64,000 nucleotides of DNA from assembly GCF_049965315.1 (NCBI RefSeq), contig NZ_JBMFWL010000008.1, forward strand, positions 4,698-68,697, in the 5' to 3' direction. Position numbers and translations under genes: made by a program. Positions within the stretch are counted from its first letter, which is position 1. Each line of letters opens with the position of its first letter. The notes below the pieces were generated by a model that did no database searches, was not told where the DNA came from, and worked only from the letters and a program-made list of their open reading frames with translations. This document shows positions 34,448 to 43,416 of this stretch, in pieces. The stretch is from Acidithiobacillus_B sp049965315. GTDB taxonomy: Bacteria; Pseudomonadota; Gammaproteobacteria; Acidithiobacillales; Acidithiobacillaceae.

Positions 34448-34593
34448 TCATCGATGCGATGATCCGGATCCGTGTCCTTTCCGGGGGGACGGTCCTTTTG
34501 CCGCGGCGGCCTTTTCTCCGGCTTTTCCGCGCCGGGCCTTACGGGAAGCACGGGCGGTGTGGTACCCACCGGGGGAATCGTTGCATCGGCCAT
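34438..34593 (-). CDS. small Pro/Lys/Arg-rich protein at the end of the flagellar cluster
   Basis: 51-residue unrecognised protein. The ATG at 34593 has AGGAG 6 bases upstream. The protein is rich in proline and charge (PEKRPPRQKDRPPGKDTDPD) and ends HRIDDYA, probably disordered. It is on the same strand as motA, 105 bases downstream, where a motB/motD gene is expected in relatives. Its last bases overlap the end of the NFACT gene. A TTG at 34686 would lengthen it to 82 residues. Function unknown. Confidence 0.5.
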   Translation of the reverse strand: MADATIPPVGTTPPVLPVRPGAEKPEKRPPRQKDRPPGKDTDPDHRIDDYA

Positions 34594-34698
34594 GGCGCGC
34601 TCCTGGAGAAGCTGTCCAGGGCTTTTGAAAATGGCGTAGGGCCGCACATCCGTGCCCATGCCGTTCCCAGGCTCAAGAATCTGCAAGCATAGACTTTT

Positions 34699-35442
34699 TC
34701 AGCGGGCGTAGAAACTCTGCAGCCGGCTCTCGATGATCTTGGGATTTTCGCCCTCGGCAATGGCCACCAGTCCTTCGATGATCATCTCGCGCAGGTAGCT
34801 TTGCTCATGCACCACCCCTTTCAATTTGTTGGAGATGGGCAGAAACAGGAGGTTGGCCGAACCCACGCCATAAATCGTGGCGACGAAGGCGGTAGCGATG
34901 CCGGCGCCCAGCTTGGCGGGGTCGGCGAGGTTTTCCATCACATGGATCAGCCCCAATACGGCGCCGAGGATGCCGATGGTCGGGGCATAACCCCCGGCGG
35001 ATTCAAAGACCTTGGCCGCCTGGCGATCAAGTTCCTCGCGGGCCAGAAGCTCCACTTCCAGGGTGGCGCGAATCTTTTCCGGCTCGGTCCCGTCCACCAG
35101 CATCTGCAGGCCTTTTTGCAGGAATGGGTCGGCAATGGAATCCACCAGACCCTCCAAAGCCAGCAGGCCATTCTTACGGGCGGTGTTGCTCCATTCCAGG
35201 ATCTTTTCCACGATGGGTTGGGGCGCGGTCCTGGGCGGGAAGATCATCCACGGAAGCATCTTCAATGCCTTGATGAAAATCGGCATGGTGTACTGGATCA
35301 TGACGGCGCCGGTGGTACCGCCGATAACGATGATAAAGGCCGTCAACTGCAGGATGGAAGCGACTTTCCCGCCCTCCAGCATCTGCCCCAACAGAATCCC
35401 GCCCAAACCCAGGAGCAAGCCGGCGATGGTCAGGATATCCAT
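34699..35442 (-). CDS. motA: flagellar motor stator protein, MotA/MotC/PomA family
   Basis: Proton- or sodium-conducting stator subunit A, 247 residues, with four membrane helices (two near the N-terminus, two around 145-200). A cytoplasmic loop carries the torque-generating charged residues (EELDRQAAK region). The conserved proline of TM3 is in GGYAPTIGILGAVLGLIHVM. Length and sequence are closer to MotC/PomA than to the longer E. coli MotA. It follows fliA by 108 bases. No gene for the partner MotB/MotD is in the window. Confidence 0.93.
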   Translation of the reverse strand: MDILTIAGLLLGLGGILLGQMLEGGKVASILQLTAFIIVIGGTTGAVMIQYTMPIFIKALKMLPWMIFPPRTAPQPIVEKILEWSNTARKNGLLALEGLVDSIADPFLQKGLQMLVDGTEPEKIRATLEVELLAREELDRQAAKVFESAGGYAPTIGILGAVLGLIHVMENLADPAKLGAGIATAFVATIYGVGSANLLFLPISNKLKGVVHEQSYLREMIIEGLVAIAEGENPKIIESRLQSFYAR

Positions 35443-35550
35443 GCGAGCTCCCGAGCCGCGAGCAATGCCTGCGATCCGCGAAAAAACGGCAAGTCCGCCG
35501 CGGCAACGAGAAGGCCCCCGGCGGAGCGGTGCGCCCTTCCCCCATCGCCC

Positions 35551-36276
35551 TCACGAAGCATCGGACCATTCCAACAGCATGCTGCGCAGGCGCAGGGTGG
35601 CCTGGCGGAGAAGTTGGCTGACGCGGGATTCGCTGATATCGAGCACCTCGCCCACTTCCTTGAGGGTCAGGTCTTCCTGATAATAGAGGGCGAGCACCAA
35701 TTGCTCCTTCTCCGGCAATTGCGTAATCCCCGCCTCCAGATCCCGGGCGAATTCGGCGGAGCTGAGGATCGCCTCGGCGCTGGCCTGCTCATCACGCAAA
35801 TAGCGCCCGGCATAGGCGTCATGGCCCTCGGCCAGGTCTTCCAGATAGAGGAGTTGATTGCCCCCGCTGGCGACGGCGGCGTGGTAGGCGGACAAGGACC
35901 AGCCCAACTCCTGGGCTATTTCTTCATCGCTGGGGGAACGAGCCTTTTTTTGCTCCAGCCGGGCAATGGCCTTGGCAATGCTCTGCTCCTTGGCGCGGGC
36001 ACGGCGGGGCAGCCAGTCCTGGGCGCGTAGTTCGTCCAGGATCGCACCGCGAATGCGCGCGCTGGCATAGGCCGCGAAGCCCGCTCCCTCTCCTTCGGGC
36101 TGGTTGTTGAGCGCATCCATCAGGCCCATCATGCCGGCCTGGAGGAGGTCGCCCAGCTCGATATTGGCGGGCAGGCGGGCGATGATGCGCTGCGCCACCC
36201 GTTGCACCAGGGGCGCATAACGTACCACCTGGGCATCCCGCGCCACCCGCTGATCCAGGGAGAGGGCGGTACTCAT
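35551..36276 (-). CDS. fliA: flagellar sigma factor sigma-28
   Basis: Directs late flagellar gene transcription, here at least the fliC promoter at 61357-61383. The protein has 241 residues with sigma regions 2 (VQRVAQRIIARLPANIELGDLLQAG, FAAYASARIRGAILDELRAQDW), 3 (RSPSDEEIAQELG) and 4 (LTLKEVGEVLDISESRVSQL). It lacks region 1.1, as usual for this class. Its start overlaps the flhG stop by 4 bases, the normal flhF-flhG-fliA order of polar flagellates. Confidence 0.96.
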   Translation of the reverse strand: MSTALSLDQRVARDAQVVRYAPLVQRVAQRIIARLPANIELGDLLQAGMMGLMDALNNQPEGEGAGFAAYASARIRGAILDELRAQDWLPRRARAKEQSIAKAIARLEQKKARSPSDEEIAQELGWSLSAYHAAVASGGNQLLYLEDLAEGHDAYAGRYLRDEQASAEAILSSAEFARDLEAGITQLPEKEQLVLALYYQEDLTLKEVGEVLDISESRVSQLLRQATLRLRSMLLEWSDAS

Positions 36277-37133
36277 GCGCCTTGCACGACGGGCGAGCCA
36301 CCAACCAGTTGCTCGACGAAAAACTCCAGATGCCCGCTGGGCCCCTGGGGCATGGGCCAGTTGCGCACGGTGTGGGCCAAGGCCCGAAAGGCCCCGGCGG
36401 CGGGACTGGAGGGGTACAGTTCGACCACGGCCCGCTGCGCCCGCACCGCGCCGCGCAGCGCCGGGTCCAGGGGAATACTGCCCACCAGGTCGAGGGTTAC
36501 GTCCAGGTAACGGTCGGCAACGGCGGCCACCCGCTGGAAGAGGAGCTGCCCTTCGCGGGCATCCCGAACCATGTTGGGCAGGATGCGGAAGCGGCGTTGA
36601 CCGTAATCGCGGCTAAGGACCTTGATCAGGGCGTAGGCATCGGTGATGGAAGCGGGCTCATTGGAAACCACCACCATCAGGTCCTGGGCAGCGCAACTAA
36701 AGGTCAGGACATCGCCCGCGATGCCGGCGGCCGTATCGATGAGCAGAAAATCCACCGCCAGGTCGAGGCTGCTGACGGCATGCACCAAGGCCGCCCGGGC
36801 CTGGGCATCCAGAATGGCCATATTGGCAATACCGCTGGCGGCAGGCAGGATGAGGATATCCTGGGGGCCGCGGACGAGCACCTCGTCGATGCGCCGTTCC
36901 CCGCTGAGCACATGGGACAGGTTGTAACGCGGCGACAGGCCCAGGAGGATATCGATGTTGCCCAAGCCCAGATCCGCATCGAAGACCAGGGGTCTGGCCC
37001 CCAGTTGCGCCAGGGCAATGGCCAGGTTGACCACGACGTTGGTCTTGCCCACTCCCCCCTTGCCGCTGGCCACTGCAATGACCTTTACCGGTTTTCTTGC
37101 CCGCATCCTGCGTAAGCCTTCCGCCTGATCCAT
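36273..37133 (-). CDS. flhG: flagellar number regulator, MinD-like ATPase FlhG/FleN
   Basis: Limits flagellar number; in Pseudomonas FleN binds FleQ and represses it. The protein has 286 residues: deviant Walker A ASGKGGVGKTN, then VFDADLGLGNIDILLGL, and Walker B DFLLIDTAAGI. The ATG at 37133 gives a short N-terminus (MDQAEGLRRMRARK) that, in relatives, contains the glutamine-rich piece activating the FlhF GTPase. The upstream extension in frame is not family-like. It is 10 bases after flhF. Confidence 0.94.
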   Translation of the reverse strand: MDQAEGLRRMRARKPVKVIAVASGKGGVGKTNVVVNLAIALAQLGARPLVFDADLGLGNIDILLGLSPRYNLSHVLSGERRIDEVLVRGPQDILILPAASGIANMAILDAQARAALVHAVSSLDLAVDFLLIDTAAGIAGDVLTFSCAAQDLMVVVSNEPASITDAYALIKVLSRDYGQRRFRILPNMVRDAREGQLLFQRVAAVADRYLDVTLDLVGSIPLDPALRGAVRAQRAVVELYPSSPAAGAFRALAHTVRNWPMPQGPSGHLEFFVEQLVGGSPVVQGA

Positions 37134-37143
37134 CACGCGCTCC

Positions 37144-38352
37144 TCAGGCGATGCATTCCTCTTGTTTAGCGGCATGATACCGGTATTGTGCCGGTGCCGC
37201 CATGGCCGCGCCATGCTCCGCCGCCAGCATGTGCGCGATGAGCGCTTCCCACCGGGCGCTGTGCAAGTCTTCGGGGACCCGCTGTCCATCGCTGAAAAAG
37301 CACAGGGGGAGCGACTGCTCGGCCAGCCATTCCAGGGCAGCACCAAAGGCCGGTGACTCGTCGACCTTGGACAGGATAGCCCCATCCAGCGGCAAGCGCA
37401 GGTACGGCGACAACACCGCCGGCAGGCTTTTGCCGCTCAGGCCGGCGTTGACCAGCAGCAATTTGCGGACCTTGGACCCCAGATCCCCCAACCAGTGGAG
37501 TTGCTCCTCCAGGCGCGGGTCGCGGGGGCTCATGCCGATGGTGTCGATAAACACCCAGGTCCGGTCCCGATGCCGCTCCAGGGCGCAAAGGAGATCCTCG
37601 GGGCTGCGGATCACGTCCACCGGCACCCCCAGGATGCGCCCGTAGATCCCGAGCTGCTCCACGCCGGCGATCCGGTAGGTATCGGTGGTCATCAAGGCCA
37701 CGGAACGGGGGCCATGGCGCAGCACTTGGCGCGCGGCCAGCTTGGCAATGCTGGTGGTTTTTCCCGAACCGGTGGGGCCGAGGACGGCAAAGACGCCGCC
37801 CTTGCCCAGGGGATCGGCGGCAATGGACAAGCGCCCCGCCAAGCCCTCCTGCAAGGCGCTTTCCAGTTCGCCGCTGCCCAGTTCCGCCAACTGCGCCGCC
37901 CACTCGGGCGAAAAGCCCAGATCCATAAAGCGCTCGCGGGAGGGCTGCTCCATCGCCCCCCCCCAGCGCGCTTCCACCAGACGACGCAAGGCATTGAGTT
38001 CGCTATGCAGATGGGCAAGTTCGGCAGGCGCCGCGCTGGCACTGCCCTGGGGCTTGCTGCGCCCGTTCATGGCTGGCGTCCGCTCCTTATCCCCAGCGAC
38101 GCCAGGGCCTCTGCCCGGGCCTTCTGCGGCACGCGGCTGGGGTTCCGCCTCAGCCAGCAGGGGTTCGGGCCAAGCCAGCGCGGGCTGACTGCTCGCTCCC
38201 CACTGTTTTTCGTCAAAGTCGATGGCCGTTACGATCTCTACGCCGCCATCCACCTCGCGATTGGAGAGAATGACCGCGTCCGGCCCGAGCGTGTTGCGGA
38301 TGTTCTGCAAGACCTCACGGGTGTTCGCGCCACTGAAACGCCTGATTTTCAT
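37144..38352 (-). CDS. flhF: SRP-type GTPase FlhF, flagellar placement
   Basis: Positions the first flagellar building blocks at the cell pole. The 402-residue protein begins with the conserved MKIRRFSGANTREVLQNIRNTLGPDAVILSNR. A low-complexity basic linker (about 70-115) follows, then the NG GTPase domains with G1 GPTGSGKTTSIAKLAAR, TTDTYRIAGVEQL and WVFIDTIGMSPRD. It lies between flhA and flhG, indicating a polar flagellum. Confidence 0.95.
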   Translation of the reverse strand: MKIRRFSGANTREVLQNIRNTLGPDAVILSNREVDGGVEIVTAIDFDEKQWGASSQPALAWPEPLLAEAEPQPRAAEGPGRGPGVAGDKERTPAMNGRSKPQGSASAAPAELAHLHSELNALRRLVEARWGGAMEQPSRERFMDLGFSPEWAAQLAELGSGELESALQEGLAGRLSIAADPLGKGGVFAVLGPTGSGKTTSIAKLAARQVLRHGPRSVALMTTDTYRIAGVEQLGIYGRILGVPVDVIRSPEDLLCALERHRDRTWVFIDTIGMSPRDPRLEEQLHWLGDLGSKVRKLLLVNAGLSGKSLPAVLSPYLRLPLDGAILSKVDESPAFGAALEWLAEQSLPLCFFSDGQRVPEDLHSARWEALIAHMLAAEHGAAMAAPAQYRYHAAKQEECIA

Positions 38353-38390
38353 GGGTAGATCTCCCTATCCTCTGCTGGACCGGCAGCGCC

Positions 38391-40445
38391 CTACGCACCC
38401 AGCGTGGCCACGACCCTGATCCTCTTGTTGTCCGGTACCTCTGCGTAAGACAGCACCCGCATGCGCGGCGCAGTGCGGGCCAGGAATCGTGCCAGGAAGG
38501 CGCGCATGGGAGCCATGGCCAACAGGACCGGCTGCATCCCTCCCGCTTCCATCTGCTGCATCAACTCCCCTGCCCGTTCCAGAACCCTCTGTGCCAAACC
38601 GGGCTCCAGGGTCTCGCCGCTGCTGTTGCGCAAGCTCTCTTGCAACAACTGTTCCAGTTGCCCATCGAGAACGGCCACGGGGAGTTCCGCCTGACCGGGA
38701 AAGAGGGATTGGACGATGAACGGCCCGAGGGCGGCGCGCACCACGGCGGTCAATTCGTCAACATCCTGGCTCTGCGGGGCATGTTCCGCCAAAATTTCGA
38801 CAATCGTCCGCATGTCGCGGATGGGCACACCTTCGCTGAGGAGATTTTGCAGGACCTTTTTCAGCTTGTCGGCGGACAGCAGCTTGGGGATGACGTCTTC
38901 CACCAGCTTGGGGGATCGCGTCGCCAGATGGGACAGCAGCCCCTCCACCTCCTCCCGCCCGAGGAGTTCGGCCGCATGCCCCTGCAGGATCTGGTGCAGA
39001 TGGGTGGCGACCACCGTGGCGGGGTCCACCACGGTATAGGCCAGGGCCAGCGCCTTTTCCCGTTGATCCTTGTTGATCCAGACCGCAGGCAGGCCAAAGG
39101 CCGGGTCCGTGGTGGCGGTGCCCGGCAATGCCCCCAGGACGTTGCCGGGGTTGATGGCCATCAGCAGATCGGGAAAGACCTCGCCGGCGGCAATCTCCAC
39201 GCCCTTGACGGTAATGCGATACCCCGTAGGCCGCAGTTCCAGATTGTCCCGCACATGCACGGAGGGCACCAGAAAGCCCATTTCCTGGGCGAACTTCTTG
39301 CGCACACCGCGGATCCGTGCCAGCAACTCGCCGCCCTGGCCTTTGTCCACCAGGGGAATGAGCCGGTAGCCCACCTCCAGACCCAAAGGATCCACCGGCT
39401 CGACGCTGTTCCAGGTGACTTCCTCCACTTCCGCTGCCGGCGGCGCCCCTTGCTCCACCTCCTGGGGTACGCGGCGCCTCGACCGGTACCAGACGATGCC
39501 CGCCAGGACCAGCGCCGCGCCCAGGAAGGAGAAATGCGGCATGCCGGGGATCAGACCCAGCAGGCCGATGATGCCGGCGACAATCATCAGCACCTCCTGT
39601 CGGTTGAAAATCTGGCCGATGAGCTGGCGGCCCAGATCCTGTCCGGTGGGCACGCTGCTCACCACCAGGCCGGCGGCGATGGAGATGACCAGGGCCGGGA
39701 TCTGCGCCACCAGCGCGTCACCGATGCTGAGCAGGGTATAATCATGGGCGGCGTCGGAAAGGCTCAGGCCATGCTGCCAGATACCGATCACCAAGCCGCC
39801 GATCAGGTTGATGAAGAGGATGAGAATGGCGGCGACGGCATCGCCGCGCACAAACTTGCTGGCGCCGTCCATGGCGCCGAAGAAATCCGCCTCCTGGGCA
39901 ATCTCGCTGCGCCGATGCCTGGCCTCCTCCTGATTGATGATGCCGGCATTGAGATCGGCATCAATGGCCATTTGCTTGCCGGGCATGGCGTCCAGGGTAA
40001 AGCGGGCGCTGACCTCGGCAATGCGTCCGGCACCCTTGGTGACCACCACGAAATTGATGATGACCAGAATGGCGAAGACGATGATGCCCACCGCATAATC
40101 GCCGCCCACCACGAACTCCCCGAAGGCCTCGATCACCTGCCCGGCCGCCCCGGCGCCATTTTGTCCATGCAGCAGGATGACCCGCGCGGCCGCCACGTTG
40201 AGGGACAGGCGCAGCAAAGTGGTGAGCAGCAGCGCCGTGGGGAAGGCGGCGAACTCCAGGGGCTTTACCATGTACAGGCTGACCAGCAGGATCACCAGGG
40301 CAATACTGATGTTGAAGGTGAAAAAGATGTCCAGCATGAAGGTGGGCAGGGGAATGATGAGCATGATCAGGACCATGATCACCAGCAGCGGCGCCGCCAA
40401 AGTGTGCCAGTCGAGACGTTTCCAGAGCGTATTCATGGTGCTCAT
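38391..40445 (-). CDS. flhA: flagellar export gate protein FlhA
   Basis: Inner-membrane component of the flagellar type III export gate, coupling proton flow to protein export. The protein has 684 residues with about eight membrane helices in the first half, the FHIPEP-type loop (GRIAEVSARFTLDAMPGKQMAIDADLNAG), and a large cytoplasmic C-terminal domain with docking sites for chaperone-substrate complexes. The ATG overlaps the flhB stop by 4 bases. Length is normal. Confidence 0.96.
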   Translation of the reverse strand: MSTMNTLWKRLDWHTLAAPLLVIMVLIMLIIPLPTFMLDIFFTFNISIALVILLVSLYMVKPLEFAAFPTALLLTTLLRLSLNVAAARVILLHGQNGAGAAGQVIEAFGEFVVGGDYAVGIIVFAILVIINFVVVTKGAGRIAEVSARFTLDAMPGKQMAIDADLNAGIINQEEARHRRSEIAQEADFFGAMDGASKFVRGDAVAAILILFINLIGGLVIGIWQHGLSLSDAAHDYTLLSIGDALVAQIPALVISIAAGLVVSSVPTGQDLGRQLIGQIFNRQEVLMIVAGIIGLLGLIPGMPHFSFLGAALVLAGIVWYRSRRRVPQEVEQGAPPAAEVEEVTWNSVEPVDPLGLEVGYRLIPLVDKGQGGELLARIRGVRKKFAQEMGFLVPSVHVRDNLELRPTGYRITVKGVEIAAGEVFPDLLMAINPGNVLGALPGTATTDPAFGLPAVWINKDQREKALALAYTVVDPATVVATHLHQILQGHAAELLGREEVEGLLSHLATRSPKLVEDVIPKLLSADKLKKVLQNLLSEGVPIRDMRTIVEILAEHAPQSQDVDELTAVVRAALGPFIVQSLFPGQAELPVAVLDGQLEQLLQESLRNSSGETLEPGLAQRVLERAGELMQQMEAGGMQPVLLAMAPMRAFLARFLARTAPRMRVLSYAEVPDNKRIRVVATLGA

Positions 40446-41578
40446 GAGCGCTTGTCCTCCGGATCCAGTTCAGGGGGGACCGACCACTGCGCAGGCAGGG
40501 GAGGGACATTCTGCGGCGGCGCAGTACGTAACTGATACAGGTAGGCGAGCAGCTCGGCCACGGCGCGATAGAGCGGCACCGGGATCTCCTGCTCCAGCTC
40601 CACATGGTAGTAGAGGGCGCGCGCCAGGGGTGGCGCCTCCACCACCGGAATCTGGTATTGCCCGCCCAATTCGCGGATGCGCTGCGCCACCAGATCGGCG
40701 CCCTTGGCCAGCACCACGGGGGCGCGCGTTTCTCCTTCGGCGTAGCGCAGGGCTACGGCATAATGGGTTGGATTGGCGACGATGACGTCGGCCTTGGGTA
40801 CCGCCTCCATCATCCGTTTGCGGGCCTGCTCGCGCTGCACCGAGCGCACCCGCGCCTTGATTTGGGGGTTGCCGTCCGTCTCTTTCACTTCATCCTGCAC
40901 TTCCTGACGAGACATCTTCAGTTTTTCGTTCAAGGTCCAGATCTGAAAAGGCACATCGAAAAGCACGATGACCAGGGTGGCGGCCGAAAGCCAGAGAAAA
41001 ATGAAGCCGGCAATGTGCATGAGGTGGAGCAGGGAGCGGTCGGGGGACTCCATGATCAGCCCCAGCAGGGCGCCGCGCTGGGACCACAGCAGGGTCACGC
41101 CGATGCCCCCCACCACCAGGGTCTTGAGCACGGCCTTGACGAGTTCCAGCAGGCCATGTTTGGAAATGATCCGCTGGACGCCGGAAACGGGATCGAGCCG
41201 CGTCCAATCCGGCGCCAGGGCCGCGAAACTGAAGGCCCACCCGCCAATGGCCAACCCCGCCAACAGCGCCGCCACGACCAGCATTAGAAAAAAAGGCAGG
41301 ACCGTCTGCACCATCTGCTCCAGCAGGGCGGCGAAGTGGCGCAGGAGGTCCTGATGGGAATAAAAAATGGGTCCGGAGAGCTGCAATCCCCCGTGCAACA
41401 AGGCCAGAGACTGGTCATAGATGCCCTTGGCGCCCATGGTGAAGGCCGTAGCGGAAGCCAACAGAACGGCACTGGTGGAGAGCTCCCGGGAACGGGCGAT
41501 CTGGCCTTTCTTGCGCGCATCCTGGCGGCGTTTGGGGGAGGCCGCCTCGGTACGTTCCTGCGCTGTCTCTTCCGCCAT
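40442..41578 (-). CDS. flhB: flagellar export switch protein FlhB
   Basis: Switches export specificity from rod/hook to filament substrates by autocleavage. The protein has 378 residues: a basic N-terminus (TEAASPKRRQDARKKGQIARS), four membrane helices, and a C-terminal cytoplasmic domain with the cleavage motif NPTH in VIVANPTHYAVAL. The hook-length signal would come from FliK, encoded further upstream. It lies 9 bases after fliR. Confidence 0.96.
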   Translation of the reverse strand: MAEETAQERTEAASPKRRQDARKKGQIARSRELSTSAVLLASATAFTMGAKGIYDQSLALLHGGLQLSGPIFYSHQDLLRHFAALLEQMVQTVLPFFLMLVVAALLAGLAIGGWAFSFAALAPDWTRLDPVSGVQRIISKHGLLELVKAVLKTLVVGGIGVTLLWSQRGALLGLIMESPDRSLLHLMHIAGFIFLWLSAATLVIVLFDVPFQIWTLNEKLKMSRQEVQDEVKETDGNPQIKARVRSVQREQARKRMMEAVPKADVIVANPTHYAVALRYAEGETRAPVVLAKGADLVAQRIRELGGQYQIPVVEAPPLARALYYHVELEQEIPVPLYRAVAELLAYLYQLRTAPPQNVPPLPAQWSVPPELDPEDKRS

Positions 41579-41587
41579 GGCGCCTCC

Positions 41588-42379
41588 TTATCCTCTGCCC
41601 GCGAGCAACATTACCCGCCCCGCGGCATCCAGGGCGAGATTGAGCAAATGTCGTACCACCGGCTCCATGGCCGGCAAAAAGGCGTAGAGGGCAAGAAAGC
41701 CCAGGCCTAGGAGCAGGGGAAAGCCGATGACGAAGAGATTGAGTTGTGGCGCCAGCTTGCTGAGGACGCCCATGGCCAGGTTGGCGATGATCAGCGTGCC
41801 CAGTACGGGTGCCGCAAAGGCCAGGCCCAGGGAAAAGATCATGCCGCCATCTTCCGCCAACAGATGCCAGGCCGAGGGGTTGATGGTGAGTTGGGTGCTT
41901 ACGGGCAGCAGGCTGAAGCTGCGCACCAGCGCCGCCAGAACGAGCAAATGACCATTCAGGGAAAGAAAGATCAAGAGTACAAACAAATTCAGGAAGTTGG
42001 ACAAGGTAGGCACCTGCACGCCGGCAACCGGATCATAGAGACTGGAAAACCCCAAACCCATCTGCAGACCGATCACCGATCCGGCAAACTGCACCACGCT
42101 GAATATGACCGTGATGGCAAAGCCGATGGCCGCGCCGATGAGGATCTGCTCGATGAGGAGGAGGAAACCGGAGCCCTGCAGAAAATCCACGGGCGGCATG
42201 GCGGGCAGGGCCGGGGCGATGGCGAGGCCCATGAAGAGCGCCAGCCCCACCCGCACCTGAATGGGTATTTGCGCCGCGCTGAAAATGGGAGCGGTGGAAA
42301 GCAGGGCGAGGATGCGCACGAAGGGCCAGAAAAACTGGCCGATCCATTGCTCCATCTGCAGGCTGGAAAAGTGGATCAT
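41588..42379 (-). CDS. fliR: flagellar export gate protein FliR
   Basis: Hydrophobic export-gate protein, 263 residues, helically assembled with FliP and FliQ. Several membrane segments are visible, with family-like QIPIQVRVGLALFMGLAIAP and QMGLGFSSLYDPVAGVQVP. The ATG at 42379 overlaps the fliQ stop (ATGA), so I prefer it to a start 23 codons upstream inside fliQ. Confidence 0.94.
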   Translation of the reverse strand: MIHFSSLQMEQWIGQFFWPFVRILALLSTAPIFSAAQIPIQVRVGLALFMGLAIAPALPAMPPVDFLQGSGFLLLIEQILIGAAIGFAITVIFSVVQFAGSVIGLQMGLGFSSLYDPVAGVQVPTLSNFLNLFVLLIFLSLNGHLLVLAALVRSFSLLPVSTQLTINPSAWHLLAEDGGMIFSLGLAFAAPVLGTLIIANLAMGVLSKLAPQLNLFVIGFPLLLGLGFLALYAFLPAMEPVVRHLLNLALDAAGRVMLLAGRG

Positions 42380-42648
42380 TCGTTTAAGAGATGCGGAATA
42401 TCCGTAAAGAGGCGCACCGTAAAATCCATCAGCAGGTGCAGCATCCACGGCCCCGCCACCACCAGGATGAAACCCATGGCCAGGATCTTGGGGACAAAAC
42501 TGAGGGTCATTTCATTGAGCTGGGTGGCCGCCTGAAAGATGCTCACCAGCAAGCCCACCACCAGGGCGATGCCCAGCAACGGGGCGGAGAGCAGGAGGGT
42601 CACCCAGATCGCCTGCTGGCCGACGCTGATGATGCTTTCGGGTGTCAT
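42376..42648 (-). CDS. fliQ: flagellar export gate protein FliQ
   Basis: 90-residue protein with two membrane helices. It opens MTPESIISVGQQAIWVTLLLSAP and continues GLLVSIFQAATQLNEMTLSFVPKI, the conserved FliQ core. It overlaps fliR by 4 bases and lies 12 bases after fliP. Confidence 0.96.
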   Translation of the reverse strand: MTPESIISVGQQAIWVTLLLSAPLLGIALVVGLLVSIFQAATQLNEMTLSFVPKILAMGFILVVAGPWMLHLLMDFTVRLFTDIPHLLNE

Positions 42649-42660
42649 GGCTGCCCTCCC

Positions 42661-43416
42661 CTAGTGAACGAAGCTCTGCACCAGCGAGCCGATGACCAGA
42701 TCCCAGCCATTGACCAGCACAAAGAGCATGAGTTTGAAGGGAAAGGAGACGGTCACCGGGGAGAGCATCATCATGCCCATGGACATGAGCACGGCGGCGA
42801 CGACGAGATCGATGATGACAAAGGGGATGAAGATCAGAAAACCGATCTGAAAGGCCGTCTTCAGCTCCGAGGTGACGAAAGCCGGCACCAGGAGGCTCAA
42901 GGGAGTATCCGCCGGGGCCTGCAACTGTTTGTGACCAGACAACGTTACGAAGAGCGCCAGATCCGCGGGTCGCGTCTGGGAAAGCATGAAATTGCGCAGG
43001 GGCCCCGCCGCCTGGGTCATGGCCTGGGTCAAGGAGATCTGATTCTGGGTCAGGGGCTGCAGGGCGTCGTGATCGATCTTCTGGAATACCGGCGCCATCA
43101 CGAAAAAGGTCAGAAACAGGGAGAGGCCGACGATGATCTGGCTGGGCGGCATCTGGGTGGAGCCAAGGGCCTGCTTGAGCAGGGAAAGGACGATGATGAT
43201 CCGGGTAAAGGCGGTCATCATGAGCAGCATGGCCGGGAGGAAAACCAGCACCGTCATGAAGAGGAGGGTCTGGATGCTGAGGCTGTACTCCGTGCCTCCA
43301 CCGGCGGCCGGGCTGGTGGTGAAGGCGGGCAAACCCGCCGCCCACGCCCCGGCAGGGGTCAGGGCGAGGATGAATCCGAATGCTGCTCCTCCGCTTTTCC
43401 ATTTGCTGATTTCCAT
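42661..43416 (-). CDS. fliP: flagellar export gate protein FliP
   Basis: 251 residues with a cleavable signal peptide (hydrophobic to about residue 24, AGAWAAG), as FliP is processed in many species. Core segments LLFMTVLVFLPAMLLMMTAFTR and FFVMAPVF are present, as is the C-terminal FVIIDLVVAAVLMSMGMMM. Its first 58 bases overlap the 3' end of fliO in another frame, with GGAG before the ATG; such an overlap implies coupled translation. Confidence 0.96.
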   Translation of the reverse strand: MEISKWKSGGAAFGFILALTPAGAWAAGLPAFTTSPAAGGGTEYSLSIQTLLFMTVLVFLPAMLLMMTAFTRIIIVLSLLKQALGSTQMPPSQIIVGLSLFLTFFVMAPVFQKIDHDALQPLTQNQISLTQAMTQAAGPLRNFMLSQTRPADLALFVTLSGHKQLQAPADTPLSLLVPAFVTSELKTAFQIGFLIFIPFVIIDLVVAAVLMSMGMMMLSPVTVSFPFKLMLFVLVNGWDLVIGSLVQSFVH

